From: Litorimonas sp964352855
Lineage (GTDB): Bacteria; Pseudomonadota; Alphaproteobacteria; Caulobacterales; Maricaulaceae
Direction of reading: 5' to 3'
NCBI GenBank assembly: GCA_964352855.1
Contig: CAYGTR010000008.1
Location: 1-64,000 of the forward strand
DNA length: 64,000 nucleotides
Made by a program: the position numbers and the translations under genes
Shown here: in pieces, positions 33,985 through 43,188 of the stretch
How positions within the stretch are numbered: the first letter of the stretch is position 1
Layout of the letters: each line of letters starts with the position of its first letter
Notes under the pieces: model-generated
Database searches by the model: none
Seen by the model: only the letters and a program-made list of their open reading frames with translations
Told to the model about the DNA's origin: nothing

Positions 33985-34842
33985 TTAGCCTTTTTCCTTC
34001 ATTGTGATGACGCGTTGCGGGAAGGGGATTTCGATATTCGCGTCGTCCAGAGCCGCTTTAATTTGCATACGCAGATCAGATGTGCGCTTAAACCAATCAT
34101 TCCCGGGGAGCCAACACCGACATGAATAATTAATCGCGCTGTCCCCAAAAGACATGACGTAAACTTCAGGCGCGGACGGTGCGGGGCTGTTAGCTGTGTC
34201 ATCAAACGGAATGAGATCTGGCGTGTTTTGCAATGTGGCAAATAATAAAGCCTGAGCCTCTTTTAGATCAGTCTCATATCCAACCCCGATATCGATGACG
34301 GCTTTACGAATATTATGACGCCCAAAGTTTTGTATGCGATTTGTCCAAACTTGACTGTTGGGAATATAAACAAAAACACCTTCAGCTGTTTTCAGGGTGG
34401 TTGCAAAAAGTCCGATTTCAAACACCGATCCGGCAGTGCTGCCAGTATCGATAAAGTCGCCAACAGCAAGCGGCCTCAAAACGAGCATCATGACACCCGC
34501 GGCGATGTTCGATAGGGTGTCCTTGAGGGCTAGACCAATCGCCAGACCTGCAGCACCAAAAACAGCCAAGAGTGATGCCGGCGGCACACCGAGTTTTATC
34601 AAAAACGCATAAAGCGTCATCGCCATAATGACGTAGAAAACGGCCGAGGCGAGGACAGGGCGTAATGTGGGATCGACTTCGTGTTTACCAAGTTTGATTT
34701 TGCGAATACGCTTACGTATCCAACGCGCAACCATCCAACCAACAATTAAAAGCGCCAGCGCCGAGGCAATCGTCATGCCTATATTTAATAAAATTGGAAA
34801 CTGTTCCGTCGTTTGTGTCCAAAATAATTGTAATTGTTCCAT
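33985..34842 (-). CDS. Small mechanosensitive channel (MscS family)
   Basis: Inner-membrane protein of 285 residues. Predicted helices lie at about 16-40, 60-80 and 87-115, with the pore-lining FGAAGLAIGLALKDTLSNIAAGVM (in pieces), glycine- and alanine-rich as in MscS TM3. VGDFIDTGSTAGSVFEIGLF and VYIPNSQVW mark the beta domain, followed by a mixed C-terminal domain. It would release ions during osmotic downshock. It is the last gene of the DUF3576-leuS-lptE-holA minus-strand run, 2 nt after holA. Confidence 0.93.
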   Translation of the reverse strand: MEQLQLFWTQTTEQFPILLNIGMTIASALALLIVGWMVARWIRKRIRKIKLGKHEVDPTLRPVLASAVFYVIMAMTLYAFLIKLGVPPASLLAVFGAAGLAIGLALKDTLSNIAAGVMMLVLRPLAVGDFIDTGSTAGSVFEIGLFATTLKTAEGVFVYIPNSQVWTNRIQNFGRHNIRKAVIDIGVGYETDLKEAQALLFATLQNTPDLIPFDDTANSPAPSAPEVYVMSFGDSAINYSCRCWLPGNDWFKRTSDLRMQIKAALDDANIEIPFPQRVITMKEKG

Positions 34843-34844
34843 AA

Positions 34845-35897
34845 CTAACTCCTTTTTGCGGCATAAGACGCCAGGGCGAGAATCAACCGTCCCATAATCG
34901 CTTCTGTGGGGGCTGCCGCCGTTTTAATTTCGCGTTCGGCCTTTTGGCTCTGTACAAGCGCACGCCTTAACATAGAGAGCGGCCAAAGCGAGAGATGGCG
35001 TTTAAACATATCTTCTTGCATCCCGTAAACAGGTGGACGCAGGCTCCGCATGACTTGGCCGATATTTTCACCGCCGTCCATCGCCATTGCAGCTTCGATT
35101 AAACGGAGCAGGTGGCGCTGTAACCCTATCAAGACCGCCACAGGATTCATTTTTCCTGACATGGCCCGTCTGTAGCTCGCATCCGAACCGTCAACATCCC
35201 CACTCATTAATTGCATAACAATTGTATCGATAGAGGCGCTTTGCCCACCTGCAGCGATAGCGCGAATGTCGGCAAGTGTGACAGTGGCGCCGTCGACTTT
35301 ACCGTAGCCTTTATAAAGTGCCATTTTTTCAATTTCCCCCGCGGCAAGCGCATGATCGCCCTCTAATAAGGGTATCCACATATCAAGCGCATCCGGATTT
35401 ATACCAATGCCGATTTCGCTGAGCGCTGATTTGACTTGCTCGCCTATGTCTTTGGCGCTGGCGGCATAACAACCAATGGCCGCAAAATGGGCTGAAGCCT
35501 CACAAGCTTTCCGAATGGCGGAGCGCGGGGTCATATCGCCGGCTTCGATAATTAATTTAGCTTCTGCTTTGTCGGGGTCTATATCGAATTGTTTGATAAG
35601 TTTTGAGATCGTCGCACCATTCCGTTCGTGATCCAGTCGCAAACGCACCAAACGGTCATCGCCTAATAAAGACAGTGCGCTCATTTCATCGGCAAGGCGT
35701 GCGGGATCTCCTGATAAATCATCTGCCGTTAAAATTGTTGTGCCAAAAGCGTCATCCGGATTGGGCATAAAGACTTGAGAAAGGGCAAGGCTGCGATCTT
35801 TGACAAGACCTCTATCCGGCCCATAAAGCAACACACCTATAATGTCTGCAGGTGGGCTTTTTAGAAACCGTGTCGCTCGTGCCCCAGTTAATTTCAT
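34845..35897 (-). CDS. holA: DNA polymerase III delta subunit
   Basis: Clamp-loader delta subunit (350 residues), which opens the beta clamp encoded by dnaN elsewhere in this window. The N-terminal GVLLYGPDRGLVKDRSLAL (about 20-38) replaces a full ATP site, as expected for delta, followed by LIIEAGDM and the helical C-terminal collar (about 215-350). The holA-lptE-leuS order is common in alphaproteobacteria. It lies 24 nt after lptE and is followed 2 nt later by the mscS-type gene. Confidence 0.93.
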   Translation of the reverse strand: MKLTGARATRFLKSPPADIIGVLLYGPDRGLVKDRSLALSQVFMPNPDDAFGTTILTADDLSGDPARLADEMSALSLLGDDRLVRLRLDHERNGATISKLIKQFDIDPDKAEAKLIIEAGDMTPRSAIRKACEASAHFAAIGCYAASAKDIGEQVKSALSEIGIGINPDALDMWIPLLEGDHALAAGEIEKMALYKGYGKVDGATVTLADIRAIAAGGQSASIDTIVMQLMSGDVDGSDASYRRAMSGKMNPVAVLIGLQRHLLRLIEAAMAMDGGENIGQVMRSLRPPVYGMQEDMFKRHLSLWPLSMLRRALVQSQKAEREIKTAAAPTEAIMGRLILALASYAAKRS

Positions 35898-35921
35898 AAT
35901 CCGCTCAGAACTCTATAGATG

Positions 35922-36455
35922 TTAAGGGGCGGGGGCATCTTTAGCATTGGTGAAATAGCCTGCCAATTTTACAATTAACCGATCCGCGGCTTCTGCTGCT
36001 GTGTTTTGCATCGCATTATCATTGGCTGTAATCACGCCGTAAGGGTCTTCTGAAGCGCCAAAAGTTGTAACTGCAGAGACTGAACCTTTATCCAAGACGT
36101 TGCCTGTTTTAGTTTCCGTAAGCGTATAGCTCGCATCCATAACGCCATCATAACGTGAGGCCACATCATCCCCAGAAATGCCGAGTCGACGCCGCTGCCA
36201 GCTCGGTGTTATTGTCAGTGTGTAAGTATCGACATTTGTGCTCATGCGGTCCCTTAGTCTTTGCTGAAGATAAAAGCCTGCCTCTTTGTCATTCGCGCTT
36301 CTACCGTCCTTCATATCCAAAGAAATTTGTTGCAAAGGCTGTATGCCATTTACGGATAATGTGCCCGGTGCATGCATGGGCGTAAAACCACACCCGGTTA
36401 GGGCGGGGGTCATCAGGCTAAATGCAGCAAAAGATAAAAGGGTAAATTTACGCAT
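35922..36455 (-). CDS. lptE: LPS-assembly lipoprotein LptE
   Basis: Small outer-membrane lipoprotein (177 residues) that plugs LptD and helps insert lipopolysaccharide. The signal peptide ends in the lipobox LTGC (Cys22), followed by GFTPMHA, typical of alphaproteobacterial LptE. The remainder alternates strands and helices, with LQQRLRDRM and YTLTITPSWQRRRLGI; the C-terminal NTAAEAADRLIVKLAGYF is helical. It is 9 nt after leuS and followed by holA, the normal context for LptE, which strengthens the call because family similarity is low. Confidence 0.87.
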   Translation of the reverse strand: MRKFTLLSFAAFSLMTPALTGCGFTPMHAPGTLSVNGIQPLQQISLDMKDGRSANDKEAGFYLQQRLRDRMSTNVDTYTLTITPSWQRRRLGISGDDVASRYDGVMDASYTLTETKTGNVLDKGSVSAVTTFGASEDPYGVITANDNAMQNTAAEAADRLIVKLAGYFTNAKDAPAP

Positions 36456-36464
36456 AAAGGTCTC

Positions 36465-39137
36465 CTAATTTGCCACTATATTCACAATACGGCCCGGGAC
36501 AACAATGACTTTTCGGACAGTGAGGCCGTCAATTGACCGCGCAACATGTTCATCAGCAAGAGCCAGATCCTGAATATCATCTTTACTCATGTCAGCAGGA
36601 ATATTGAGTTCAGACCGCCGCTTACCATTGACCTGTAGGGGCAAGGTGATCGTATCCTCGACCAACATGTCAGGATCAACTTCAGGCCACGGCGCATGAT
36701 AAACAAAATCTGTTCCACCAAGCCTGGCCCAACATTCTTCGGCCAAATGTGGCATGAAGGGCGCGATGGCACGGATCAAAATTCCGAGCGATTCCATTTT
36801 AGCTTCATCATTGTGCTTATATTTTCCGAGCGCATTGGTCAGTTCATAAATTTGGGCGACTGATGTGTTAAAGCGGAAGGCTTCAATTCCGGCTGTAATT
36901 TTATCCATCGCTTTATGCGCCAAGCGGCGGAGCTCCAGTGCGTCGCCTTCGGCGGATGTGGCTTTGACCAGTGGGTTGCCGCTGTCGACATTAGCGACAA
37001 GCGCCCAGACTTTTTTGGAAAAACGCCACGCGCCGACAACACCAGATTCTGTCCACTCCACATCGCGTTCGGGTGGGGAGTCAGAGAGTACAAACCAACG
37101 CGCGACATCTGCGCCGTAAGTTTTGATAATATCATCCGGATCGACAACATTTTTCTTGGACTTGGACATCTTAATGACGTCGCCTTTAGAGACGATCTTT
37201 TTGCTTTGAATATGAAGAAGTTGATTGCCGTCTTCGATAACATCATCAGGCAAAACAAACTCGCCGTCTTCATCGGTAAACACCGCATGGGTCACCATGC
37301 CTTGCGTGAATAATCCGGCAAAAGGTTCGCCGCTTGGCAAGTCCAACAAACCACAATCACGTAAGCCCCTTGTAAAGAATCGCGCATAAAGCAAATGCAA
37401 CACAGCATGTTCCACACCGCCGACATATTGATCAACAGGGAGCCATTCGCTGGCGGCTTTATTGTCAAAGGGTTTGTCGGTTGTATTGCCGCCCGCAAAG
37501 CGAGCAAAATACCAAGACGAGTCCGCGAAGGTATCGAGCGTGTCCGTTTCGCGGCGGGCAGGCTTGCCGCAACCCGGGCAATCAACATGTTTAAAGGTCG
37601 GGTGACGATCGAGCGGATTTCCCGGTATTGTCAAATCAATATGATCATAGGGCAGGGCGACAGGCAGGTCTTTTTCCGGCACAGGTAAAACCCCGCAATC
37701 GTCGCAATGGATTACAGGTATCGGACATCCCCAATAGCGTTGCCGCGATACACCCCAGTCTCGGAGGCGGTAATTGACCGTACCTTGGCCGAGGCCCATT
37801 TCTTCAATTTTGGCGATTGCCGCCGTGATGCCTTCCTCTTTGGACAGGCCGTCCAAAAAGCCTGAATTAAATAATGTGCCTTCACCCGTATAGGCTTCCT
37901 CTAATTTCAACTCATTCTTGTTTTCGGGAGGTTGCACGACAGGCAAAATTGGAAGATCATATTTTTTGGCAAAATCAAAATCGCGTTGGTCATGGGCCGG
38001 ACAGCCAAAAATAGCCCCTGTGCCATAACCCATCAGGACAAAATTCGCGATCCAGACCGGGAGAGTTTTCATTTCATCAAGGGGGTGTTCAACACGCAGA
38101 CCTGTATCGAAACCGAGCTTTGGGGCTGTGGCGATGGCTTCTTCGGTTGTACCGATTTTGGTACACTCATCACGGAACTCTTCGATAGCCGGATTATTCT
38201 TAGTCAACTCTTTTGTCACAGGATGGTCTGGTGAAAGGGCGATAAAGCTCGCGCCATAAAGTGTATCTGGACGTGTTGTGAATATCTTCACGCCACGCTT
38301 GAAAGCATCAAAAGGTTTGTGGGGAGCGTCAACTTTCGGGCTGTTGCTAGAGGCTATCAAGTCTCTGGTTTCTCTATCGATTACTTGGAAGGCGTCTGAC
38401 TGCATCCACTCAAAATGCATCTGTAAGCCCTCAGACTTCCCAATCCAATTGGCTTGCATGGTCCGTACCTTTTCAGGCCAACGGTCAAGTGTGTCGAGGC
38501 CCTCTAAAAGTTCTTCGGCATAGTCGGTGATTTTAAAAAACCACTGATCCATATCGCGCTGCTCGACGATCGCACCGCTCCGCCAGCCCTTGCCATCAAT
38601 TACTTGTTCATTGGCAAGCACGGTATTATCCACCGGATCCCAGTTCACCTTGGCGGTCTTACGATAGACCAAGCCTTTGTCCCAGAATTTGAGGAAAATG
38701 GCTTGTTGCTGTTTATAATAGGCCTCATCGCAGGTCGCAAACTCACGCGACCAATCGAGTGCAAAGCCGAGTCGTTTCATAGGGGCGCGCATGGCGTCAA
38801 TATTGCCGTAAGTCCAATCTTTCGGATGACCCCCGCTATCTTTCGCCGCATTTTCCGCAGGCATGCCAAAGGCGTCCCATCCCATCGGGTGCAAAACTTC
38901 AAAGCCTTGCGCCTTTTTATACCGCGCAACGACATCGCCCATCGCGTAATTGCGCACATGACCCATATGAATTCTGCCCGACGGATAAGGAAACATTTCA
39001 AGTGCGTAGAATTTCGGCTTTTCAGCCGCATCGTTTGCGCGATAAATGTCTTGCTCCGCCCATAGCTTTTGCCAACGCGGCTCGACCTCGGCGGCATTAT
39101 ACCGGCTATTGTCATTTAATGTGTCACTGACGGACAT
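36465..39137 (-). CDS. leuS: Leucyl-tRNA synthetase
   Basis: Class I aminoacyl-tRNA synthetase of 890 residues that charges tRNA-Leu. The HIGH-type motif is MFPYPSGRIHMGHVRN (about 46-61), and the KMSKS loop is VIKMSKSKKNVVDP (about 645). The editing (CP1) domain covers roughly residues 225-430 and includes FTTRPDTLYGASFIAL. The zinc-like GCPIPVIHCDDCGVLPVPE and CPGCG are present. I chose the ATG at 39137; a TTG at 39149 is an unlikely alternative. lptE and holA follow on the same strand, and a luxR-type gene precedes it. Confidence 0.97.
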   Translation of the reverse strand: MSVSDTLNDNSRYNAAEVEPRWQKLWAEQDIYRANDAAEKPKFYALEMFPYPSGRIHMGHVRNYAMGDVVARYKKAQGFEVLHPMGWDAFGMPAENAAKDSGGHPKDWTYGNIDAMRAPMKRLGFALDWSREFATCDEAYYKQQQAIFLKFWDKGLVYRKTAKVNWDPVDNTVLANEQVIDGKGWRSGAIVEQRDMDQWFFKITDYAEELLEGLDTLDRWPEKVRTMQANWIGKSEGLQMHFEWMQSDAFQVIDRETRDLIASSNSPKVDAPHKPFDAFKRGVKIFTTRPDTLYGASFIALSPDHPVTKELTKNNPAIEEFRDECTKIGTTEEAIATAPKLGFDTGLRVEHPLDEMKTLPVWIANFVLMGYGTGAIFGCPAHDQRDFDFAKKYDLPILPVVQPPENKNELKLEEAYTGEGTLFNSGFLDGLSKEEGITAAIAKIEEMGLGQGTVNYRLRDWGVSRQRYWGCPIPVIHCDDCGVLPVPEKDLPVALPYDHIDLTIPGNPLDRHPTFKHVDCPGCGKPARRETDTLDTFADSSWYFARFAGGNTTDKPFDNKAASEWLPVDQYVGGVEHAVLHLLYARFFTRGLRDCGLLDLPSGEPFAGLFTQGMVTHAVFTDEDGEFVLPDDVIEDGNQLLHIQSKKIVSKGDVIKMSKSKKNVVDPDDIIKTYGADVARWFVLSDSPPERDVEWTESGVVGAWRFSKKVWALVANVDSGNPLVKATSAEGDALELRRLAHKAMDKITAGIEAFRFNTSVAQIYELTNALGKYKHNDEAKMESLGILIRAIAPFMPHLAEECWARLGGTDFVYHAPWPEVDPDMLVEDTITLPLQVNGKRRSELNIPADMSKDDIQDLALADEHVARSIDGLTVRKVIVVPGRIVNIVAN

Positions 39138-39232
39138 AGTCACTCTCAAAGGGGTTGCGGCACTTATGATTTAAAGGACTTATCTATACCATCAGACGGG
39201 AGGTGCAACGGGGGAATTCTATTGAATGCTCT

Positions 39233-40018
39233 TTAGAGCTTGGCGTCAATTATAACCGGGTTAAGAAGGCCACAGCCTACCCCCCGCAAAATCGCGGACG
39301 GCCTGTCATTCACGCGCATTTTTTTTAATATGCGACTTATCCCGGACTCAATAGAGTTTAATTGAACGCCGATTAACCCGCAGATCAGAGCGTCAGAGCG
39401 GCCCATTGCCATATTCTCAAGGATCGACAGCTCACGCGGCGTTAGGGTGAAGTCGTGTTCCATCTCCAAGAGACGCAGCTCACAATATCTTAAGTGGAGG
39501 CTTTCACAGGCCATGTGGAGATGTCCTGCTGCCAGTGGACTCCAATCTTTCAGACCTTTCATAGAGCCAATGCCAAAGTAACCGTTTCGCCCGGACGGCC
39601 CAAAAACAGGCACGCCGTATCCGTCACCTTTCATCCAAGCCTGGAGCTTTGACATATAGTCTTTTTGTTGTTCGGTTAAGGTTGTTTGGAAAAGAACAGA
39701 GTTCCAGCGGAAGGGACGACACGTAATTTTTGACCTTTGAATGATAGGGTCAAAATCGACGTAATTATTTGACATGTAAGTGTCGACCCACGCATCAGGA
39801 AACCCTTTTGTATGGACGGCTTCATTCTTATGGCCCGGCGCATATTCTGCGGTGAAATGGTGATAGCTCATGAGGTCGGCACCAACGCCTTCAGCATAAG
39901 TTGTGAATTGATCCCAAAGCGAGGCAATGCTTTCGGCGTTATCAAAACCCTTCATAGCCAGCAGGACGTTTACGCCTTCTTGGCTTATTTCTCTGTTGTC
40001 CGGTTTATTGTTCCCCAT
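39233..40018 (-). CDS. Orphan LuxR-family regulator with AHL-binding domain
   Basis: A 261-residue quorum-sensing-type regulator. The N-terminal autoinducer domain carries the signature residues at TraR spacing: Trp and Tyr in AWVDTY, Asp-Pro in DFDPII, Trp in CRPFRWN and Gly in GRNGYFGIG. The C-terminal helix-turn-helix begins LTPRELSILENMAMGRSDAL, with the conserved Glu, Leu and Gly, but the recognition stretch (CGLIGVQLNSIESGISRI) departs from the usual LuxR pattern. No luxI-type synthase lies nearby, so it is an orphan that may sense a signal made elsewhere. It sits in the DUF3576-leuS run, where such a gene is not usual. Confidence 0.85.
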   Translation of the reverse strand: MGNNKPDNREISQEGVNVLLAMKGFDNAESIASLWDQFTTYAEGVGADLMSYHHFTAEYAPGHKNEAVHTKGFPDAWVDTYMSNNYVDFDPIIQRSKITCRPFRWNSVLFQTTLTEQQKDYMSKLQAWMKGDGYGVPVFGPSGRNGYFGIGSMKGLKDWSPLAAGHLHMACESLHLRYCELRLLEMEHDFTLTPRELSILENMAMGRSDALICGLIGVQLNSIESGISRILKKMRVNDRPSAILRGVGCGLLNPVIIDAKL

Positions 40019-40035
40019 ACCAGCCTTTGAAGTGC

Positions 40036-40500
40036 TTATTGGCTATCCACTGTCGCGATATAAAGCTCACGTGCGCGTGTCAGAATAGCATTTTCAATTT
40101 GGCGGGCTGTATCCGCGTCAACAGCGGCATCATCCCAACCATTCGGTGTGCGCGTTTGTTTAAAGATAGAGGCTTTCAGCGCATCCGCGCGAAGGGCTGT
40201 ATCAAGAATATAGACATTAGCTTTGAAGCGTTCATTTGGCGCCTCGGCTGAGGCGTACCAATCGGTGACTATAACGCCACCAAAAGGATCAACCTGCTCA
40301 AGCGGCATAAAATTGAGCGTCTCTAATGAGGCGCGCCAGAGATAAGAGTTCACACCCATATTCGGGGCTTGCATTTGTGCGGCAACACGCTCTGCTTTTT
40401 TCTTGCCGCCACCAAAGGTGTTACAAGCCGTTAAAGCCGGTGTGGCGAGAAAGGCCAAGGCGGCACTTAAAAGTAAAGGGCGGGTCAAGTTGAATGACAT
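40036..40500 (-). CDS. DUF3576 lipoprotein
   Basis: A 154-residue alphaproteobacterial protein of unknown function. The signal peptide ends in a lipobox-like LTAC (about residue 25), so it is probably a lipoprotein at the cell envelope. The body has the family segments GVNSYLWRASLETLNFMPLEQVDPFGGVIVTDWY and ARELYI near the end. DUF3576 genes commonly precede leuS-lptE-holA, which links it to outer-membrane assembly by position only. It heads the run, and the luxR-type gene follows 17 nt later. Confidence 0.85.
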   Translation of the reverse strand: MSFNLTRPLLLSAALAFLATPALTACNTFGGGKKKAERVAAQMQAPNMGVNSYLWRASLETLNFMPLEQVDPFGGVIVTDWYASAEAPNERFKANVYILDTALRADALKASIFKQTRTPNGWDDAAVDADTARQIENAILTRARELYIATVDSQ

Positions 40501-40633
40501 TAAGGGCTCCGACGGAAATAACGCTTTTGAGGCGTTATAACGTAAAATCTTGGCGGGACTAGTCTCTGTTTACAGGAAAGCGCCCCTAATGCATTTACGA
40601 ATTCGCCCATAAAGCTGCAGATTTTAAGGTTTG

Positions 40634-40648
40634 TTAACCATTTTTTAG
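40634..40648. promoter_or_regulatory. CtrA-type motif upstream of the porin gene
   Basis: TTAA-CCATTTT-TTAG matches TTAA-N7-TTAA at 7 of 8 bases and includes TTAACCAT, the commonest extended form. It lies 90 nt upstream of the porin ATG and 130 nt upstream of the divergent DUF3576 gene, so either could be a target. Confidence 0.45.
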
Positions 40649-40737
40649 GGAGGCGCACGCCAAACAAAAGGTTAACGCGGTCTTATCAAGTGATTTGGTC
40701 AATAGGTAGCACCGCATTTGGCTGTAAAAGGGTAATT

Positions 40738-42546
40738 ATGTCAGACCGTCGTCATTCTGCGCCAAAATTCTCTTATGCTGTCGGTGGCGTTATCATTGCC
40801 GCTTTAGGGACAATGACCGTGGCTAGCGCACAATCGCCTTTCGCTAGCAAGAAAAAGACGCAGGCTTGGGAGACTGCTGCAGCGACTCAACCCACACCGA
40901 TTCGCCAAGCGCCCGTCCAAACTCCGGTCATGGTGCATCCAAATGCACCCGTTTACGCGTCACCACTGCACAATAATGTACCTGTTATGTCTGCATCGCC
41001 CGCGCCGAGTCCCGGTGCGGTTTATTCTTCACAGGCTTATCCCTCCATTACGTCCACACCGCCGCCTCAACTGCAACAGACGAGCCCCTATCTATATGCG
41101 GCTCCAACAGCCGCCGCATCCGGGTTTGGATCTCAGCCTCCACAATTTTCTCAGGGCGGATATCAAACGCAATCTTTACAGCCGAATTATGTCGCACCTG
41201 AGCACTTACCGATGCGCCCGTCTTATGGCGCACCTCAGGCGTCCCCTTATGGTCAAACGCAATATTCCCAATCCTCGCCTTTCCCACCCACGCCTTATCC
41301 CCCCCAAACGAGCGGCTCACAACCTTATCCGCCTCAAGGCACTTATGGTGCGCCGCGTTCTTGGAAAGACAAGCTAGGGCTTGGCCGCCTCACAACCGTT
41401 TTCCAAGGCTTTATTAAGGGTGGGGCCGCCGCGGTGAAACGGGACAATGGAATAGATTCAAACTGGAGCGAGGAATTTATTGCAGATGCAAAGGCCGAAT
41501 TTGAGGTCAGTGCTGTTACAGATTCGGGTTACGAATATGGCGCCAATTTTGAGTTACGCGGTGACTATGATAAATTCCGCCGCGGATTTGGCGGGCGCAT
41601 AACAGACTGTCCGCCGACAGAGCTTGGATGTCCCTCCGTTTTGCTTGATGGTGTGCAGCGGAGTTTGCGCGGACACACATCTCGCTTTTATACAGATGGC
41701 CCCGACGAGGCTGAAGACGCGCAATTGGCCCTTGAGAGTGCGCATTTATTTCTGCGAAGCGCCTATGGCGATGTGACAATCGGTCGTGATGATGGTGCTG
41801 CCTATCTCTTCTCACTCGGCGCCCCGACGCTTTTAGCCGTTGGCGCATCGAATTCGACGGTTGATTATACGGGCCTTGATAGTGTGAAGACGGTTAATGA
41901 TGCCTCAGGCTTTTCAGAAAAAATCACGTACACTAGCCCACGTTTGTTGGGGGACAGTATCGGTCTTGGTGTTCAATTCGGGGCGTCTTATGCGTTAAAT
42001 GCGCGGGCGTGTGGCGCCAATTATTGTGTGAAACGCAATGATGGGACAGGGGCTTTGTCGCCTGACCTCGAAGATATTTTCGAAATGGGCGTCGCCTTAG
42101 ACCGCACATTTGACAATGGTTTGAAAGTGGAAGCCACGGCCACTTATGCCCGCGGATCAGAGCAAGGCGTCATCGCTGCTTTTGACGGTTTGGAAGCTTA
42201 CAATCTTGGCGCAGAAATGTCGTGGATGGATGTGACGCTGGGCGGGTCGTTCCTCAAGTCCAATAATGGCTTGATCGACGGCGATTATGAAGCTTGGGAT
42301 ATCGGTGCGACGTGGAAACCGTCGGCTCTGGGCTTTACGCTGGGTTATGGTCACGCGAAAGATGAGCTTGTTAATTTGACATCGGATCAATTTATTGCGG
42401 GCGTGAGCTATGACTTTGAAAAATTCACTTTGGGGGCCGGCGCGCAATATATAGAGCGTGAAACGCAAGGTTTTGACGGCACGCTGGTTGCCCCGCAAAC
42501 AGATAAGGCCACGGCGCTCTTTATCGAAGGTGGGATTAAGTTCTAA
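40738..42546 (+). CDS. Porin-like outer-membrane protein with Pro/Gln-rich N-terminus
   Basis: Predicted outer-membrane beta barrel of 602 residues from the ATG at 40738, which has an AAAAGGG ribosome site. A signal peptide ends around VASA (residue 31). Residues about 40-190 are rich in Pro, Gln, Ser and Tyr (SQPPQ, PYPP and YGQTQYSQ-like repeats), unusual for a porin. From about 210 the protein shows alternating amphipathic strands typical of porins (YGANFELRGDYDKF, SAYGDVTIGRDDGAAYLFSLG, LKVEATATYARG, FTLGAGAQYIE) and ends FIEGGIKF with a terminal aromatic residue. The low-complexity part may cross peptidoglycan or be surface exposed. A CtrA-type motif lies upstream. Confidence 0.83.
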   Translation: MSDRRHSAPKFSYAVGGVIIAALGTMTVASAQSPFASKKKTQAWETAAATQPTPIRQAPVQTPVMVHPNAPVYASPLHNNVPVMSASPAPSPGAVYSSQAYPSITSTPPPQLQQTSPYLYAAPTAAASGFGSQPPQFSQGGYQTQSLQPNYVAPEHLPMRPSYGAPQASPYGQTQYSQSSPFPPTPYPPQTSGSQPYPPQGTYGAPRSWKDKLGLGRLTTVFQGFIKGGAAAVKRDNGIDSNWSEEFIADAKAEFEVSAVTDSGYEYGANFELRGDYDKFRRGFGGRITDCPPTELGCPSVLLDGVQRSLRGHTSRFYTDGPDEAEDAQLALESAHLFLRSAYGDVTIGRDDGAAYLFSLGAPTLLAVGASNSTVDYTGLDSVKTVNDASGFSEKITYTSPRLLGDSIGLGVQFGASYALNARACGANYCVKRNDGTGALSPDLEDIFEMGVALDRTFDNGLKVEATATYARGSEQGVIAAFDGLEAYNLGAEMSWMDVTLGGSFLKSNNGLIDGDYEAWDIGATWKPSALGFTLGYGHAKDELVNLTSDQFIAGVSYDFEKFTLGAGAQYIERETQGFDGTLVAPQTDKATALFIEGGIKF

Positions 42547-42555
42547 TTCCCGGCG

Positions 42556-43188
42556 TCAGGGTTCAATTTTATTGAGCGCTCCAACAACCGAAATCCCCGC
42601 AATGCCTGTACCTAAGAGGCGCGGTGTCGTTGACAGATTTACGCCGCCGAGCGCAAAAACGGGGGCCGGGTAGCTTTTTACTTTGGCTGCGAGGGCATCA
42701 ATGCCGATCGGGGAGCCTGCACTTGGGCTCTGACTTGGGAAAACGGCAGAGACCAAAAGGCCATCCAAAAGGGGGAGAGGGTGTTTATAGGTTCCCTCTT
42801 TTATAGCGGCCAATGTGATTAACAGATTTGGGTTTTTAGCGCGTTTTTTCTCAATGAGACCGAGGTTAGTATGTCGTTTGAAATGAAGCCCATCTGCTTC
42901 TACTGCAAAGTTATTTTGTCGCAAAAGAAGCTGTTGGTTTTTCGCGGCTGTGAGGGCTCGTAGGGATTTTGCAACCCCTTCATCAAAATTATCAAAGCGA
43001 TAAATAACCGCGCAACCCTCTGGCAGGCTTTCGGCCCAAGACAAAACATCCGGCGTGCGGACGGGGTCACTCATCGCAATGAGGGGAGATAATCGACAGG
43101 GTTTCCCATAGGCCTCACGAAAAGCCAAAGCCTGCGCACCCAAAGGGTGGCTTTTCAAACCTGACCAGACTTTGTAAGGGAGCGTCAT
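42556..43188 (-). CDS. Thiamine-phosphate synthase-like (ThiE/TenI family) protein
   Basis: TIM-barrel protein (210 residues from the chosen ATG) similar to thiamine-phosphate synthase. Segments include SPLIAMSDPVRTPDVLSWAESLPEGCAVIYRFDN (in pieces), NFAVEADGLHFKRHTN at the place of the GVHLGQ motif, LLVSAVFPSQSPSAGSPIG and the C-terminal PVFALGGVNLSTTPRL with GIAGISVVGAL, which binds phosphate. The GxHLGQ motif is altered, so activity could be lost or changed. The ATG at 43188 overlaps the ATG of the divergent yggS gene by two bases (catg at 43186-43189). A GGAGAG site about 12 nt upstream fits this start. No other thiamine genes are near. Confidence 0.77.
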   Translation of the reverse strand: MTLPYKVWSGLKSHPLGAQALAFREAYGKPCRLSPLIAMSDPVRTPDVLSWAESLPEGCAVIYRFDNFDEGVAKSLRALTAAKNQQLLLRQNNFAVEADGLHFKRHTNLGLIEKKRAKNPNLLITLAAIKEGTYKHPLPLLDGLLVSAVFPSQSPSAGSPIGIDALAAKVKSYPAPVFALGGVNLSTTPRLLGTGIAGISVVGALNKIEP

